Position numbers and translations under genes: made by a program
Shown: positions 1-5,945 of the stretch, in pieces
Position numbering within the stretch: position 1 is the stretch's first letter
Layout: each line of letters opens with the position of its first letter
DNA from: Thermoflexales bacterium
Lineage (GTDB): Bacteria > Chloroflexota > Anaerolineae > B4-G1
DNA length: 6,569 bases
Assembly (NCBI GenBank): GCA_007118795.1
Contig: SKQX01000263.1
Coordinates: forward strand, 1-6,569
Direction: 5' to 3'
The notes under the pieces: model-generated
Seen by the model: only the letters and a program-made list of their open reading frames with translations
Databases searched by the model: none
What the model was told of the DNA's origin: nothing

Positions 1-936
1 GACTCGTTCAGCCGCGTGACGTTTGCCAGCTCCGAGGGGACCTACGTGGAGGAAGATCGCCCGATGGTGAATGTCGCCTTTAGTGCCGTCTCCCGGGAGG
101 GCGACAACGTGCAGCGCGCGTTCGAAGCGGTGTCGAAGGTGGCGGGATTCGGCGCCGTGGACGGCCATCACCATCTGGCGGAGACCGTGGCTGAGCGCGC
201 GGTCGGACTGCTCGCGGCTCCGCCGGTGCAAGGGGGGCGTTACACGGTTGTCTGCAACCCGAGGATGGCAGGCGTCTTTGCCCATGAGGCCTTCGGCCAT
301 CTCTCCGAGGCCGACTTCGTATACGAGAACCCACAGGCCCAGGAGATGATGGTCCTCGGACGCCGGTTCGGTGGTGATCTCCTGACGATCGCCGATGATG
401 GCTCCATTCCGGGCTTGCGCGGCACCCACAGATACGACGATGAGGGGACCCCTACGGATCGTACGGATCTGATCAAGGACGGCATTCTGGTGGGTCGTCT
501 GCACTCGCGCGAGACGGCGGGTAAGATGGGCGAGCATCCGACCGGCAACGCTCGGGCCACCAGTTACCGTTACCCGCCTATCGTCCGCATGACCAACACG
601 TTTATCGAGGGTGGCGGGACATCGTTTCAGGAGATGATCGCGGGGATAGAGCGGGGAATCTACGCATGTGATGCGTTTGGCGGTCAGACCGCCCTGGAGA
701 ATTTCTCTTTCAGCGCGGCCTACGGGTATATGATCCGCCAAGGCGAGCTCGCCGGATTGGTGAGGGACGTTGTGCTGAGCGGAAACCTGTTCGTCACGCT
801 GAAGCACATCGACGCCGTTGGGGATGATTTCCAATGGGCCGAATGGGGTCGCTGTGGCAAAGGGCAGGGCGGGCTCCCCGTATCAATGGGTGCTCCCCAC
901 GTTCGCATCCGCGATGTGCTCATTGGCGGTGAATGA
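1..936 (+). CDS. tldD: TldD-type zinc metalloprotease subunit, 5' truncated
   Basis: This is the C-terminal part of a TldD/PmbA-family peptidase. The frame is open from base 1, so the true start lies upstream. About 311 residues are visible, against roughly 480 in typical TldD. The sequence shows HEAFGH (bases 283-300), the HExxxH zinc and catalytic motif of TldD, and a late cysteine in GRCGKGQ (codon 853-855), which matches the conserved third metal ligand. The family signature DDEGTPTDRT, followed by TGNAR, is also present. In characterised bacteria TldD pairs with TldE to form a cytoplasmic protease that cuts unfolded or modified peptides, for example in microcin B17 maturation and CcdA degradation. 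The tldE-like gene starts 95 bases downstream in the same direction, so an operon is likely. All the expected metal ligands are present, so I expect an active subunit. The native substrate cannot be read from this sequence. Confidence 0.95.
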   Translation, partial: DSFSRVTFASSEGTYVEEDRPMVNVAFSAVSREGDNVQRAFEAVSKVAGFGAVDGHHHLAETVAERAVGLLAAPPVQGGRYTVVCNPRMAGVFAHEAFGHLSEADFVYENPQAQEMMVLGRRFGGDLLTIADDGSIPGLRGTHRYDDEGTPTDRTDLIKDGILVGRLHSRETAGKMGEHPTGNARATSYRYPPIVRMTNTFIEGGGTSFQEMIAGIERGIYACDAFGGQTALENFSFSAAYGYMIRQGELAGLVRDVVLSGNLFVTLKHIDAVGDDFQWAEWGRCGKGQGGLPVSMGAPHVRIRDVLIGGE

Positions 937-1021
937 CTCCCCGGTGTGACCAAGGACGCCCGACGAGGGCGGAGACGTAGTGAGCTTCACCTCTGTGGAC
1001 GACGGCAGGGGCAGGACGTGC

Positions 1022-1028
1022 AGGAGGG
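1022..1028 (+). promoter_or_regulatory. Ribosome binding site of the tldE-like gene
   Basis: AGGAGGG is a near-perfect Shine-Dalgarno sequence ending three bases before the ATG at 1032. The spacing is short but workable. It fixes the start, because the same frame has a stop at 978-980 and no other start codon before 1032. The next in-frame ATG, at 1044, would be too far from the site. Confidence 0.75.
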
Positions 1029-1031
1029 ATA

Positions 1032-2324
1032 ATGCTAGAACGTATGATGCAGGTGGGCGAGCAGGCCGAGCTCTTCGAACTCGAAAGTGAGTCCACGAGG
1101 ATCGGATTCGAGGCGAACAAACTGAAGTCGTTCGAGGTGGAGGAGACTCAGGGTGTGGCAGCCCGAGCCGTGGTGGAGGGCCGGCTTGGATTCGCCGCTT
1201 CCAGCGATGTCACGGCTGCTGATCAGCTCATCGACCACGTGCTGGCGTCGGCTCATCTGGGGGATGAGATTCCCTTGTGCTTTCCCGGGCCGCGACCAGG
1301 ACCGGAGGTGCGCATCTACGATCCCCATCTGGCGGAGCTTCCCCACTCCCGTTTGATCGAGATTGGGGAGGAGATCATCGAGGCCGTGTTGGACGCCGAT
1401 GAGGCTGCAACGGTCAACGTTGATCTCACTCGGCGTGTACGGGAGAGCACGCTGCGCAACAGCGCAGGAACCGAGGTCGTGGTGAGGAAGGCCCCCCTCT
1501 CGATCATGGTGGCGGTGGAGCGCGTCCGCGGAGACGATGTGCTTACTTTATTCGAGTACTTCAGCACGGCCGTGCTGGACGAGGAATACCGGGATTTCGT
1601 GCATAGGATAGCCGACAAGCTGCGGATGGCACGTCGGTCGGCGACGCTCTCTTCCGGACAGATGCCGGTTCTCTTCTCCCCCAACGGTGCTCCCATGTTG
1701 GCCCTGCCCCTGATTCACGGTCTCGACGGGAAGAATGTCTACCGCGGCATCTCGCCTATCGCACGCCGGGTAGGCGAGCAGATTTTCGACGAGAAACTCT
1801 CGATACTGGACGATCCGACGCTCGACGGAAGGCCTGGCAGCAGTTCTCACGATGATGAGGGGGTCCCCCGTCGGCGAAAGGCTCTTATCGATAAGGGGCG
1901 ACTCTCGGGGTTCGTGTATGATCTCAAAACCGCGGCTCTGGCGGGAACCGAACCCACCGGAAACGGAGAGCGGGGTCTGTTTTCCCCACCTTCGCCCTCC
2001 TTCTCGAACATGGTTGTTGGAGCCGGGAAGACGCCACTGGAGGAGATCATCGCCGGAGTTGATCGGGGGCTATTGGTGGAGACGCCTCTGGGGCTGGGTC
2101 AGGGGAATGTCATCAGCGGTAGGTTCTCCAATAACCTGAGCCTGGCGTTCACGATCGAGGGGGGCGAGATCGTGGGTCGGGTCAAGGATGTCTCCGTTGC
2201 CGGGAACATCTACCAGGATCTTCAGGACATAGCGGCTGTGAGTGCCGAGTCCGAGTGGGTGTACGGGGGGATCCGGTTGCCCTATATCCTCCTGGATCGG
2301 CTGAGTGTGGTGACCAAAGGCTGA
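1032..2324 (+). CDS. tldE: TldE/PmbA-like partner subunit of the TldD protease
   Basis: This complete 430-residue protein belongs to the TldD/PmbA family and is close to the usual TldE length of about 450. The N-terminal region (about residues 15-130) shows the family pattern, including FEANKLKSFEVEETQG and a following GVAARAVVEGRLGFA segment. The C-terminal half carries the signature SSSHDDEGVPRRR near residue 273, then TEPTGNGERG, and ends with the typical GNIYQDLQDI stretch and a conserved hydrophobic tail. I see no HExxxH motif, as expected for the non-catalytic TldE subunit. In the known heterodimer TldE helps form the closed chamber, and the zinc site is in TldD. The ATG at 1032 has a strong ribosome binding site. 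The neighbours are tldD upstream and hypA 49 bases downstream, all on the same strand. Assignment to TldE rather than a second TldD rests on the missing metal motif and on the pairing. Confidence 0.93.
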   Translation: MLERMMQVGEQAELFELESESTRIGFEANKLKSFEVEETQGVAARAVVEGRLGFAASSDVTAADQLIDHVLASAHLGDEIPLCFPGPRPGPEVRIYDPHLAELPHSRLIEIGEEIIEAVLDADEAATVNVDLTRRVRESTLRNSAGTEVVVRKAPLSIMVAVERVRGDDVLTLFEYFSTAVLDEEYRDFVHRIADKLRMARRSATLSSGQMPVLFSPNGAPMLALPLIHGLDGKNVYRGISPIARRVGEQIFDEKLSILDDPTLDGRPGSSSHDDEGVPRRRKALIDKGRLSGFVYDLKTAALAGTEPTGNGERGLFSPPSPSFSNMVVGAGKTPLEEIIAGVDRGLLVETPLGLGQGNVISGRFSNNLSLAFTIEGGEIVGRVKDVSVAGNIYQDLQDIAAVSAESEWVYGGIRLPYILLDRLSVVTKG

Positions 2325-2341
2325 GGCAAGAGGCGCGCGGG

Positions 2342-2369
2342 TTGACGGGCAAGGCCGACCGCCTATCAG
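2342..2369 (+). promoter_or_regulatory. Possible promoter for a leaderless hypA transcript
   Basis: TTGACG (2342-2347) is followed, after 16 bases, by TATCAG (2364-2369). These match the sigma70 -35 and -10 consensus at 5 of 6 and 4 of 6 positions. Transcription would be expected to begin around 2374-2376, on or next to the hypA ATG. No Shine-Dalgarno sequence is visible before that ATG, which fits a leaderless message. Short matches like this also occur by chance, and hypA may simply be co-transcribed from tldD and tldE. Confidence 0.35.
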
Positions 2370-2373
2370 ATTT

Positions 2374-2715
2374 ATGCACGAATTGTCCGTTACCGAGAGT
2401 GTACTGGAGATCGCCCTGCGCCACGCAGAGGAAGCGGGCGCCGAGCGGATCGTCCGACTCAACCTGGTGATCGGCGAGCTGTCCTCCATCGTGGACGAAT
2501 CAGTCCAGTTCTACTGGGATATCGTGAGCAAGGACACCATCGCCGAGGGTGCGGAATTGCACTTCGAGCGTGTTCCGGGACAGTTGCGCTGCCTCCACTG
2601 CGGACACACGTTCTCCCTGAGGCACAGGGACTTTCTCTGTCCCGAGTGTGGCGGAGGGCGCGTCGTTGCCGAGGGAGGGAATGACTTCCGGCTGGACAGC
2701 ATCGAGATCGAGTGA
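2374..2715 (+). CDS. hypA: Hydrogenase/urease nickel metallochaperone HypA
   Basis: This complete 113-residue protein has the normal HypA length and layout. It opens with MHELSVTESV: the N-terminal Met-His-Glu is the nickel-binding end of the family and supports this exact start. A zinc-binding domain near the C terminus has two CxxC pairs, C73/C76 and C89/C92. In known systems HypA works with HypB to insert nickel into [NiFe]-hydrogenase large subunits in the cytoplasm, and in some bacteria it also serves urease. It lies 49 bases after tldE on the same strand, and the next gene is convergent. No hypB or other hyp gene, and no hydrogenase or urease gene, is in the window. The rest of the pathway must therefore be elsewhere, or HypA has another nickel client. 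There is no visible ribosome binding site. Family assignment is very secure; the target enzyme is unknown. Confidence 0.96.
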   Translation: MHELSVTESVLEIALRHAEEAGAERIVRLNLVIGELSSIVDESVQFYWDIVSKDTIAEGAELHFERVPGQLRCLHCGHTFSLRHRDFLCPECGGGRVVAEGGNDFRLDSIEIE

Positions 2716-2875
2716 GGTCCCGGGAGCGAGGGCCGCTTCCCGGCCTGACGAGCCATCACTAACTCGTCCCACGTTGCCGTTCTGTCTCGTTAGGGTGTGA
2801 GGCAGAGTCTTCCCCGACCAAGAGGATCGTGCCATTAGGGTGTTGCGTGGTGGGTTGCCTATCGGGGGGGATCGT
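2716..2875. other. Convergent intergenic region between hypA and the kinase gene
   Basis: This 160-base stretch lies between two genes that point at each other. It holds the hairpin next to hypA and a nine-base direct repeat, TTAGGGTGT, at 2790-2798 and 2835-2843. Read on the minus strand, the kinase frame stays open past its TAG for about 40 codons. No T-rich terminator for the kinase transcript is evident. I see no convincing independent gene here. Confidence 0.6.
2720..2743 (+). terminator. GC-rich hairpin after hypA, possible terminator
   Basis: CCGGGAGCG (2720-2728) can pair with CGCTTCCCGG (2734-2743), giving a nine-pair stem with one bulged base and a five-base loop. It begins five bases after the hypA stop. 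There is no run of T after it, so it is not a classic intrinsic terminator. It may stop transcription weakly or protect the 3' end of the message. Confidence 0.4.
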
Positions 2876-4924
2876 CTAGTCCCTGGCGTGTACGGGTGCG
2901 TCGACGAGGATCCGTGTGCCTCTGCCCGCTGCTGAGTCGATGCCGAAGGTTCCGCCCAGGATCTGTGCCCGCTCGTGCATACTGATGAGGCCCATCTTCC
3001 CTGAGGCCAAAAGGTCGGCGAACTCCTCCGGCACGCTGAAGCCTGCCCCGTCGTCTTCGATGGCCATCCGCACCCTATTCTGGCGGAACAAAATCGCCAC
3101 GGTAGCGTGAGAAGCGGCGGCGTGCCACCGTATGTTGTTGAGAGACTCCTGGGCGATGCGGAAGAGCACCAATTCCTCCTCGGGTGGCAGGCGGTAAGGG
3201 GTTCCCTGAACTTGAACTGATGTCTCGACGCCGGCGCCTTCCAGGTTCCGTGCCAACCCACGAACGGCGGCCACAAAGCCCAGGTCATCGAGCACAGGCG
3301 GCCTCAGATCGTGACTGAAACGCCGCACACTCTGCAAGGCGTCGGTGGTCAGTTCGCGGATGCCGTCCAGTTGGGCTTTGAAGGTGTTAGGGGGCATCTC
3401 GGGCCAGGCCGTGAGGGCGTCAAGGCGACGGGAGAGGGCTACCAGGATCTGAGCCGTCTCGTCATGAGCTTCCCTTGCGATACGCTTCCTCTCGTCCTCC
3501 TGGGCTTGGGTGATCTGCCGTGCGTAGTAGCGCATGCTCTCGTAGAGGCGGGCGTTGTCGATGGCGATCCCCGCCTGACGGCCCACCCCAGCCAGGGAGG
3601 ATATCTCTGCCGACGAGAATTTCTTGATCTCGTGAAGACTACCCGCGGCCAGTGTGCCGAAGGAGCGGTTGCCACTGACGATGGGCACGGCGACGACGCT
3701 CACCAACCCCGCGTCCACAAACGCTGGCACTGCCTTTGCGTAGTTCCGATAATCGGGGATACTGACGGGAGCCGCGGTGCTCATCGCCTCCCCCGCTACG
3801 CCTTCGCCCTCTGGGACGCTGACGTCCGTCAGACTCTGGGGAAGATTGTGCAGGTAGGGATACCTAAGCTGCTTGGTCGCGGGATCGAACAGCGCGATGA
3901 ACCCGCACTCTGCTCCGATAAGCCCTTCAGCAATCTCAAGTACCTTCGGGAGGACGCGGTGTAGCTCCAACTCGGAGGTGACTCTTTCGGCCACCTCGTT
4001 TAGCCTCTGCTGGATCTGCAGCTGCCTCTCGACGTCTCGGTGGAGCTGTGCGTTCTCAACCCCGACGCCGATCTGTCTGCCGAAGGTGGAGATCAGCTGC
4101 CGATCAGCAGAGGGGAATTGCCGTGTTTGGTACGAACCCAGTGCCATCACCCCGTGCACCTTCCCTTTGGATGTCAAGGGAACGACGATCTGGGCGCCCA
4201 ACGTGTCGCCCGTGCCGGTCAGTGGCCCTGTCCCATGGTTCTCTGAAGGGTCTTCCAGAGCAACCGGCTCTCCGGATCGGGCCACCTGTCCGTATGGGCC
4301 CTCCTCCAAACAGACACGGTTCAGGCTGTTCACGGTTGTCGCTGCCAAACCCCGATGAGCGTGGAGCACCAGTTCGTCGGTGTTTGGGTCCAGGCAGTAC
4401 ATCAGACCGATCTCCAGATCGGTGACCTCCAGCACCTTATCCAGACTTTCGGTGAGAACTTGTTCCAGGTCCAGGGACCGAGCTACGATGGAGCAGACCG
4501 CGTTGAAAGCCCTCATTCGGGCAGCAGCCTTATGGTGGAGCATCCTCTCCCGTTCATTGCTCTGGACCGTCCAGAGCACGAAGCCGCCGACCACCGCCAC
4601 CGCGATTGTCTCGGCCACGGCGTCTGCCGGATGGAAGGATAACCAAAGCGCTCGGGGCAGCATGATCAGTATCGCTGCGGCGAGGGTGATGACGCCTCCC
4701 CTCGATCCAATCGAAAAAGCAGCGGCAGCCACTGGCAAGATGAACAGGACTCGCTCGACGGCGTGGCGATGCAAGAGCACATCGGCCCGGGGGAACAGCG
4801 GCCGAACGTGGGGGGTCAGGTAGTGGATGGCGGCGATCCCGATCATCATTGCGAGCAGGATCCAATACCGGTGTGGAGCCATCAGGCTCCCAAGACGTCG
4901 CATTCTCGAGAGGAGAGTGGGCAT
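2876..4924 (-). CDS. Membrane-anchored GAF-GAF sensor histidine kinase, NarL class
   Basis: With the start at 4924 the protein has 682 residues. Four hydrophobic segments (about 20-36, 57-73, 76-91, 103-119) form an N-terminal membrane anchor with little outside it. Two GAF sensor domains follow (about 144-294 and 317-461), then a HisKA_3 dimerisation region whose H-box ERKRIAREAHDETAQ carries the phosphoacceptor His487. The C-terminal ATPase domain shows the N-box AQESLNNI, a G1 box DDGAG (624-628) and a G2 box GKMGL (642-646). The kinase therefore looks catalytically complete. Such kinases autophosphorylate on histidine and pass the phosphate to a NarL-type regulator, and that partner is encoded just upstream in the same operon. 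I chose the ATG at 4924 because AGGGAG sits six bases before it. An in-frame ATG at 4990 would add 22 hydrophilic residues but has a weaker site. The ligand of the GAF domains is unknown; small molecules, redox or gas sensing are all possible. Confidence 0.92.
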   Translation of the reverse strand: MPTLLSRMRRLGSLMAPHRYWILLAMMIGIAAIHYLTPHVRPLFPRADVLLHRHAVERVLFILPVAAAAFSIGSRGGVITLAAAILIMLPRALWLSFHPADAVAETIAVAVVGGFVLWTVQSNERERMLHHKAAARMRAFNAVCSIVARSLDLEQVLTESLDKVLEVTDLEIGLMYCLDPNTDELVLHAHRGLAATTVNSLNRVCLEEGPYGQVARSGEPVALEDPSENHGTGPLTGTGDTLGAQIVVPLTSKGKVHGVMALGSYQTRQFPSADRQLISTFGRQIGVGVENAQLHRDVERQLQIQQRLNEVAERVTSELELHRVLPKVLEIAEGLIGAECGFIALFDPATKQLRYPYLHNLPQSLTDVSVPEGEGVAGEAMSTAAPVSIPDYRNYAKAVPAFVDAGLVSVVAVPIVSGNRSFGTLAAGSLHEIKKFSSAEISSLAGVGRQAGIAIDNARLYESMRYYARQITQAQEDERKRIAREAHDETAQILVALSRRLDALTAWPEMPPNTFKAQLDGIRELTTDALQSVRRFSHDLRPPVLDDLGFVAAVRGLARNLEGAGVETSVQVQGTPYRLPPEEELVLFRIAQESLNNIRWHAAASHATVAILFRQNRVRMAIEDDGAGFSVPEEFADLLASGKMGLISMHERAQILGGTFGIDSAAGRGTRILVDAPVHARD

Positions 4925-4930
4925 GACAGA

Positions 4931-4936
4931 CTCCCT
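4931..4936 (-). promoter_or_regulatory. Ribosome binding site favouring the kinase start at 4924
   Basis: On the minus strand AGGGAG lies six bases before the ATG at 4924. The alternative ATG at 4990 has only an AGG about nine bases ahead, inside a palindrome. This favours the shorter kinase but does not settle it. Confidence 0.5.
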
Positions 4937-4990
4937 GTGCTGGTTGGCCGCTGACTTCGCTGTCTCAGTTGCTTGACTCTTGCCGGCCAT

Positions 4991-5004
4991 TCAGGTCAAC
5001 CTGA
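4991..5004. repeat. Perfect palindrome TCAGGT-CA-ACCTGA before the kinase gene
   Basis: Two six-base arms with a two-base centre form an inverted repeat. It directly abuts the upstream candidate ATG of the kinase (4990) within the 79-base gap between the regulator and kinase genes. It could be an operator, a small translational hairpin or chance. The tight two-base centre makes it a poor RNA hairpin, so a protein-binding site would be the more natural reading. Confidence 0.4.
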
Positions 5005-5069
5005 CTCTATTGAGACGGGGATGCCCCGCCCGGAGGTGGGACAAGCGATCGATGACACCGGGGGGAGGG

Positions 5070-5744
5070 TTAGCTGGCGTCAGACAACTCCTCGAAGGTG
5101 AGCAGGCCCCTTCGTAGCGCGTGAACGACGGCCTCGGTCCGCGAACCGACTCCCAGTTTGCTGAAGGTGTGGCTTAGATGGACCTGCACGGTCCGATGAC
5201 TGATGGAGAGCTCCTCCGCGATTTCGCGGTTCGTGATCCCCCGACCAGCCAGCTGCAAGACCTCCATCTCCCGAGCAGTAAGCTCCTCGATTTCGCTATC
5301 CTCGCCGTCCTCCCCCGCGTGCTGACTGAACCGATTGATGACCTTACGGGCAATGGCTGGATGGAGCATCGACTCACCAGCCTGCACAGCTCGGATACCG
5401 GCCACCAGTTCGTCTGTGGAGATGTCCTTCAGCAGGTACCCCGCGGCGCCAGCCTCCAGCAGAGCAAAGATGTACTCATCGTCATCGTAAGCTGTCAAGA
5501 CAAGGACGGTTGTGCCAGGATCGCTCTCCTTGATCCGCCTGGTGGCCTTAATACCATTGAGCTTGGGCAGGGCGATGTCCATGATGATGACGTCCAGGTC
5601 GTGTTCCGCGGCCAACCGCACGGCCTCCTCACCATCCCCCGCCTCGGCCACCACCTCCATATCCGCTTCCCGGTCCAGCATCTCCTTGGTGCCTTCCCGC
5701 ACCAAGACGTGGTCCTCCACCAGCATCAGTCTGATCTTGGGCAC
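5070..5744 (-). CDS. NarL/LuxR-family response regulator
   Basis: This complete 224-residue protein is a transcription regulator of the two-component type. The receiver domain (about residues 1-122) has the acidic pair Glu10/Asp11, phosphoacceptor Asp56 in DVIIMDIALP, Thr84, and Lys106 in AGYLLKD, so all the expected phosphorylation residues are present. An acidic linker (about 141-154) leads to a LuxR-type helix-turn-helix, LTAREMEVLQLAGRG followed by TNREIAEELSISHRTVQVHL (about 156-190). The start is a GTG at 5744 with GGAGGA eight bases before it. An ATG at 5751 is out of frame. It is the first gene of the operon, with the kinase gene following on the same strand, and the two are an evident cognate pair. 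Phosphorylation should promote dimer binding to inverted repeats; candidate sites lie in the divergent region next to it. The specific regulon cannot be read here. Confidence 0.95.
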   Translation of the reverse strand: MPKIRLMLVEDHVLVREGTKEMLDREADMEVVAEAGDGEEAVRLAAEHDLDVIIMDIALPKLNGIKATRRIKESDPGTTVLVLTAYDDDEYIFALLEAGAAGYLLKDISTDELVAGIRAVQAGESMLHPAIARKVINRFSQHAGEDGEDSEIEELTAREMEVLQLAGRGITNREIAEELSISHRTVQVHLSHTFSKLGVGSRTEAVVHALRRGLLTFEELSDAS

Positions 5745-5752
5745 GCTTCATA

Positions 5753-5758
5753 TCCTCC
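5753..5758 (-). promoter_or_regulatory. Ribosome binding site of the response regulator
   Basis: GGAGGA on the minus strand lies eight bases before the GTG at 5744. This spacing supports the GTG start over the out-of-frame ATG at 5751, which would sit only one base from the site. Confidence 0.7.
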
Positions 5759-5786
5759 GGCCTCTCATGATTCACGGGCAGACTCC

Positions 5787-5815
5787 ATTGTACGGCAATC
5801 GGTTCTCGAGAGCAA
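5787..5815 (-). promoter_or_regulatory. Sigma70-type promoter of the regulator-kinase operon
   Basis: On the minus strand, TTGCTC (5810-5815) and TACAAT (5787-5792) are separated by exactly 17 bases. The -10 box matches the consensus at five of six positions. A start near 5780 would give a leader of roughly 36 bases containing the ribosome binding site. It is the best promoter match I found in the window and sits where the operon needs one. Confidence 0.65.
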
Positions 5816-5888
5816 GGGAATAGGATCCAGAGGCTCTACATCCGTTCTTCGAGTATTCCGACGTTTCCAGTTCGTGACCCTGGTTCCA

Positions 5889-5917
5889 TTGTCACAGGAT
5901 TGTGATGCCCATATCAC
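5889..5917 (+). promoter_or_regulatory. Candidate promoter of the MshEN-USP fusion gene
   Basis: TTGTCA (5889-5894) and TATCAC (5912-5917) are 17 bases apart, matching the consensus at five and four of six positions. Transcription would start near 5924, giving a leader of about 22 bases with no clear ribosome binding site. Both boxes overlap the half-sites of the adjacent inverted-repeat array, so a protein bound there would be expected to affect this promoter. Confidence 0.4.
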
Positions 5918-5930
5918 GGCCGCTGTGATA
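5892..5930. repeat. Array of alternating TGTGA/TCACA half-sites, likely operator
   Basis: Four related half-sites alternate in orientation: TCACA (5892-5896), TGTGA (5901-5905), ATCAC (5913-5917) and GTGAT (5925-5929). They create overlapping inverted repeats: TCACA-4-TGTGA, GTGAT-6-ATCAC, and TATCAC-7-GTGATA (5912-5930). The last three half-site centres are about 12 bases apart. The half-site resembles that of CRP/FNR-family proteins, but the spacing differs from the classical CRP site (TGTGA, six bases, TCACA). The array lies 16 bases before the fusion gene, in the region shared with the divergent regulator operon. Confidence 0.55.
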
Positions 5931-5943
5931 CCTATGTGGTATC
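5927..5943. repeat. Inverted repeat GATACC-5-GGTATC just before the fusion gene
   Basis: Two perfect six-base arms are separated by TATGT. The repeat ends two bases before the ATG at 5946 and overlaps the last TGTGA-type half-site. It may be a repressor operator near the transcription start, or a small hairpin that limits ribosome access, since it lies where a ribosome binding site would be. Confidence 0.45.
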
Positions 5944-5945
5944 TT

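Noticed and set aside
2500..3288. Minus-strand open frame of 262 codons overlapping hypA and the kinase 3' end
   Set aside because: It lies in another frame across two strongly supported genes, is rich in Ser/Arg/Pro/Thr as expected for GC-rich shadow frames, and has no recognisable domain.
3311..3964. Plus-strand open frame of 217 codons
   Set aside because: It is antisense to the GAF2 and HisKA_3 parts of the kinase, whose domains are clear on the other strand. I see no family motif and no ribosome binding site evidence.
3873..4425. Overlapping plus-strand frames within the kinase region
   Set aside because: They are antisense to the GAF1/GAF2 coding sequence, with low-complexity composition typical of shadow frames.
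5512..5823. Plus-strand frame of 103 codons antisense to the response regulator and its promoter
   Set aside because: It is Ser-rich, overlaps the well-supported receiver domain and the regulator promoter, and resembles no protein family.
5817..5859. GGAATA ... TATTCC inverted repeat with a 31-base spacer upstream of the regulator promoter
   Set aside because: Six-base arms this far apart are expected by chance, and nothing links them to the promoter or the other repeats.
5901..5918. Classical CRP site
   Set aside because: TGTGA and TCACG are eight bases apart instead of six, so it does not fit the standard CRP consensus; it is reported only as part of the half-site array.
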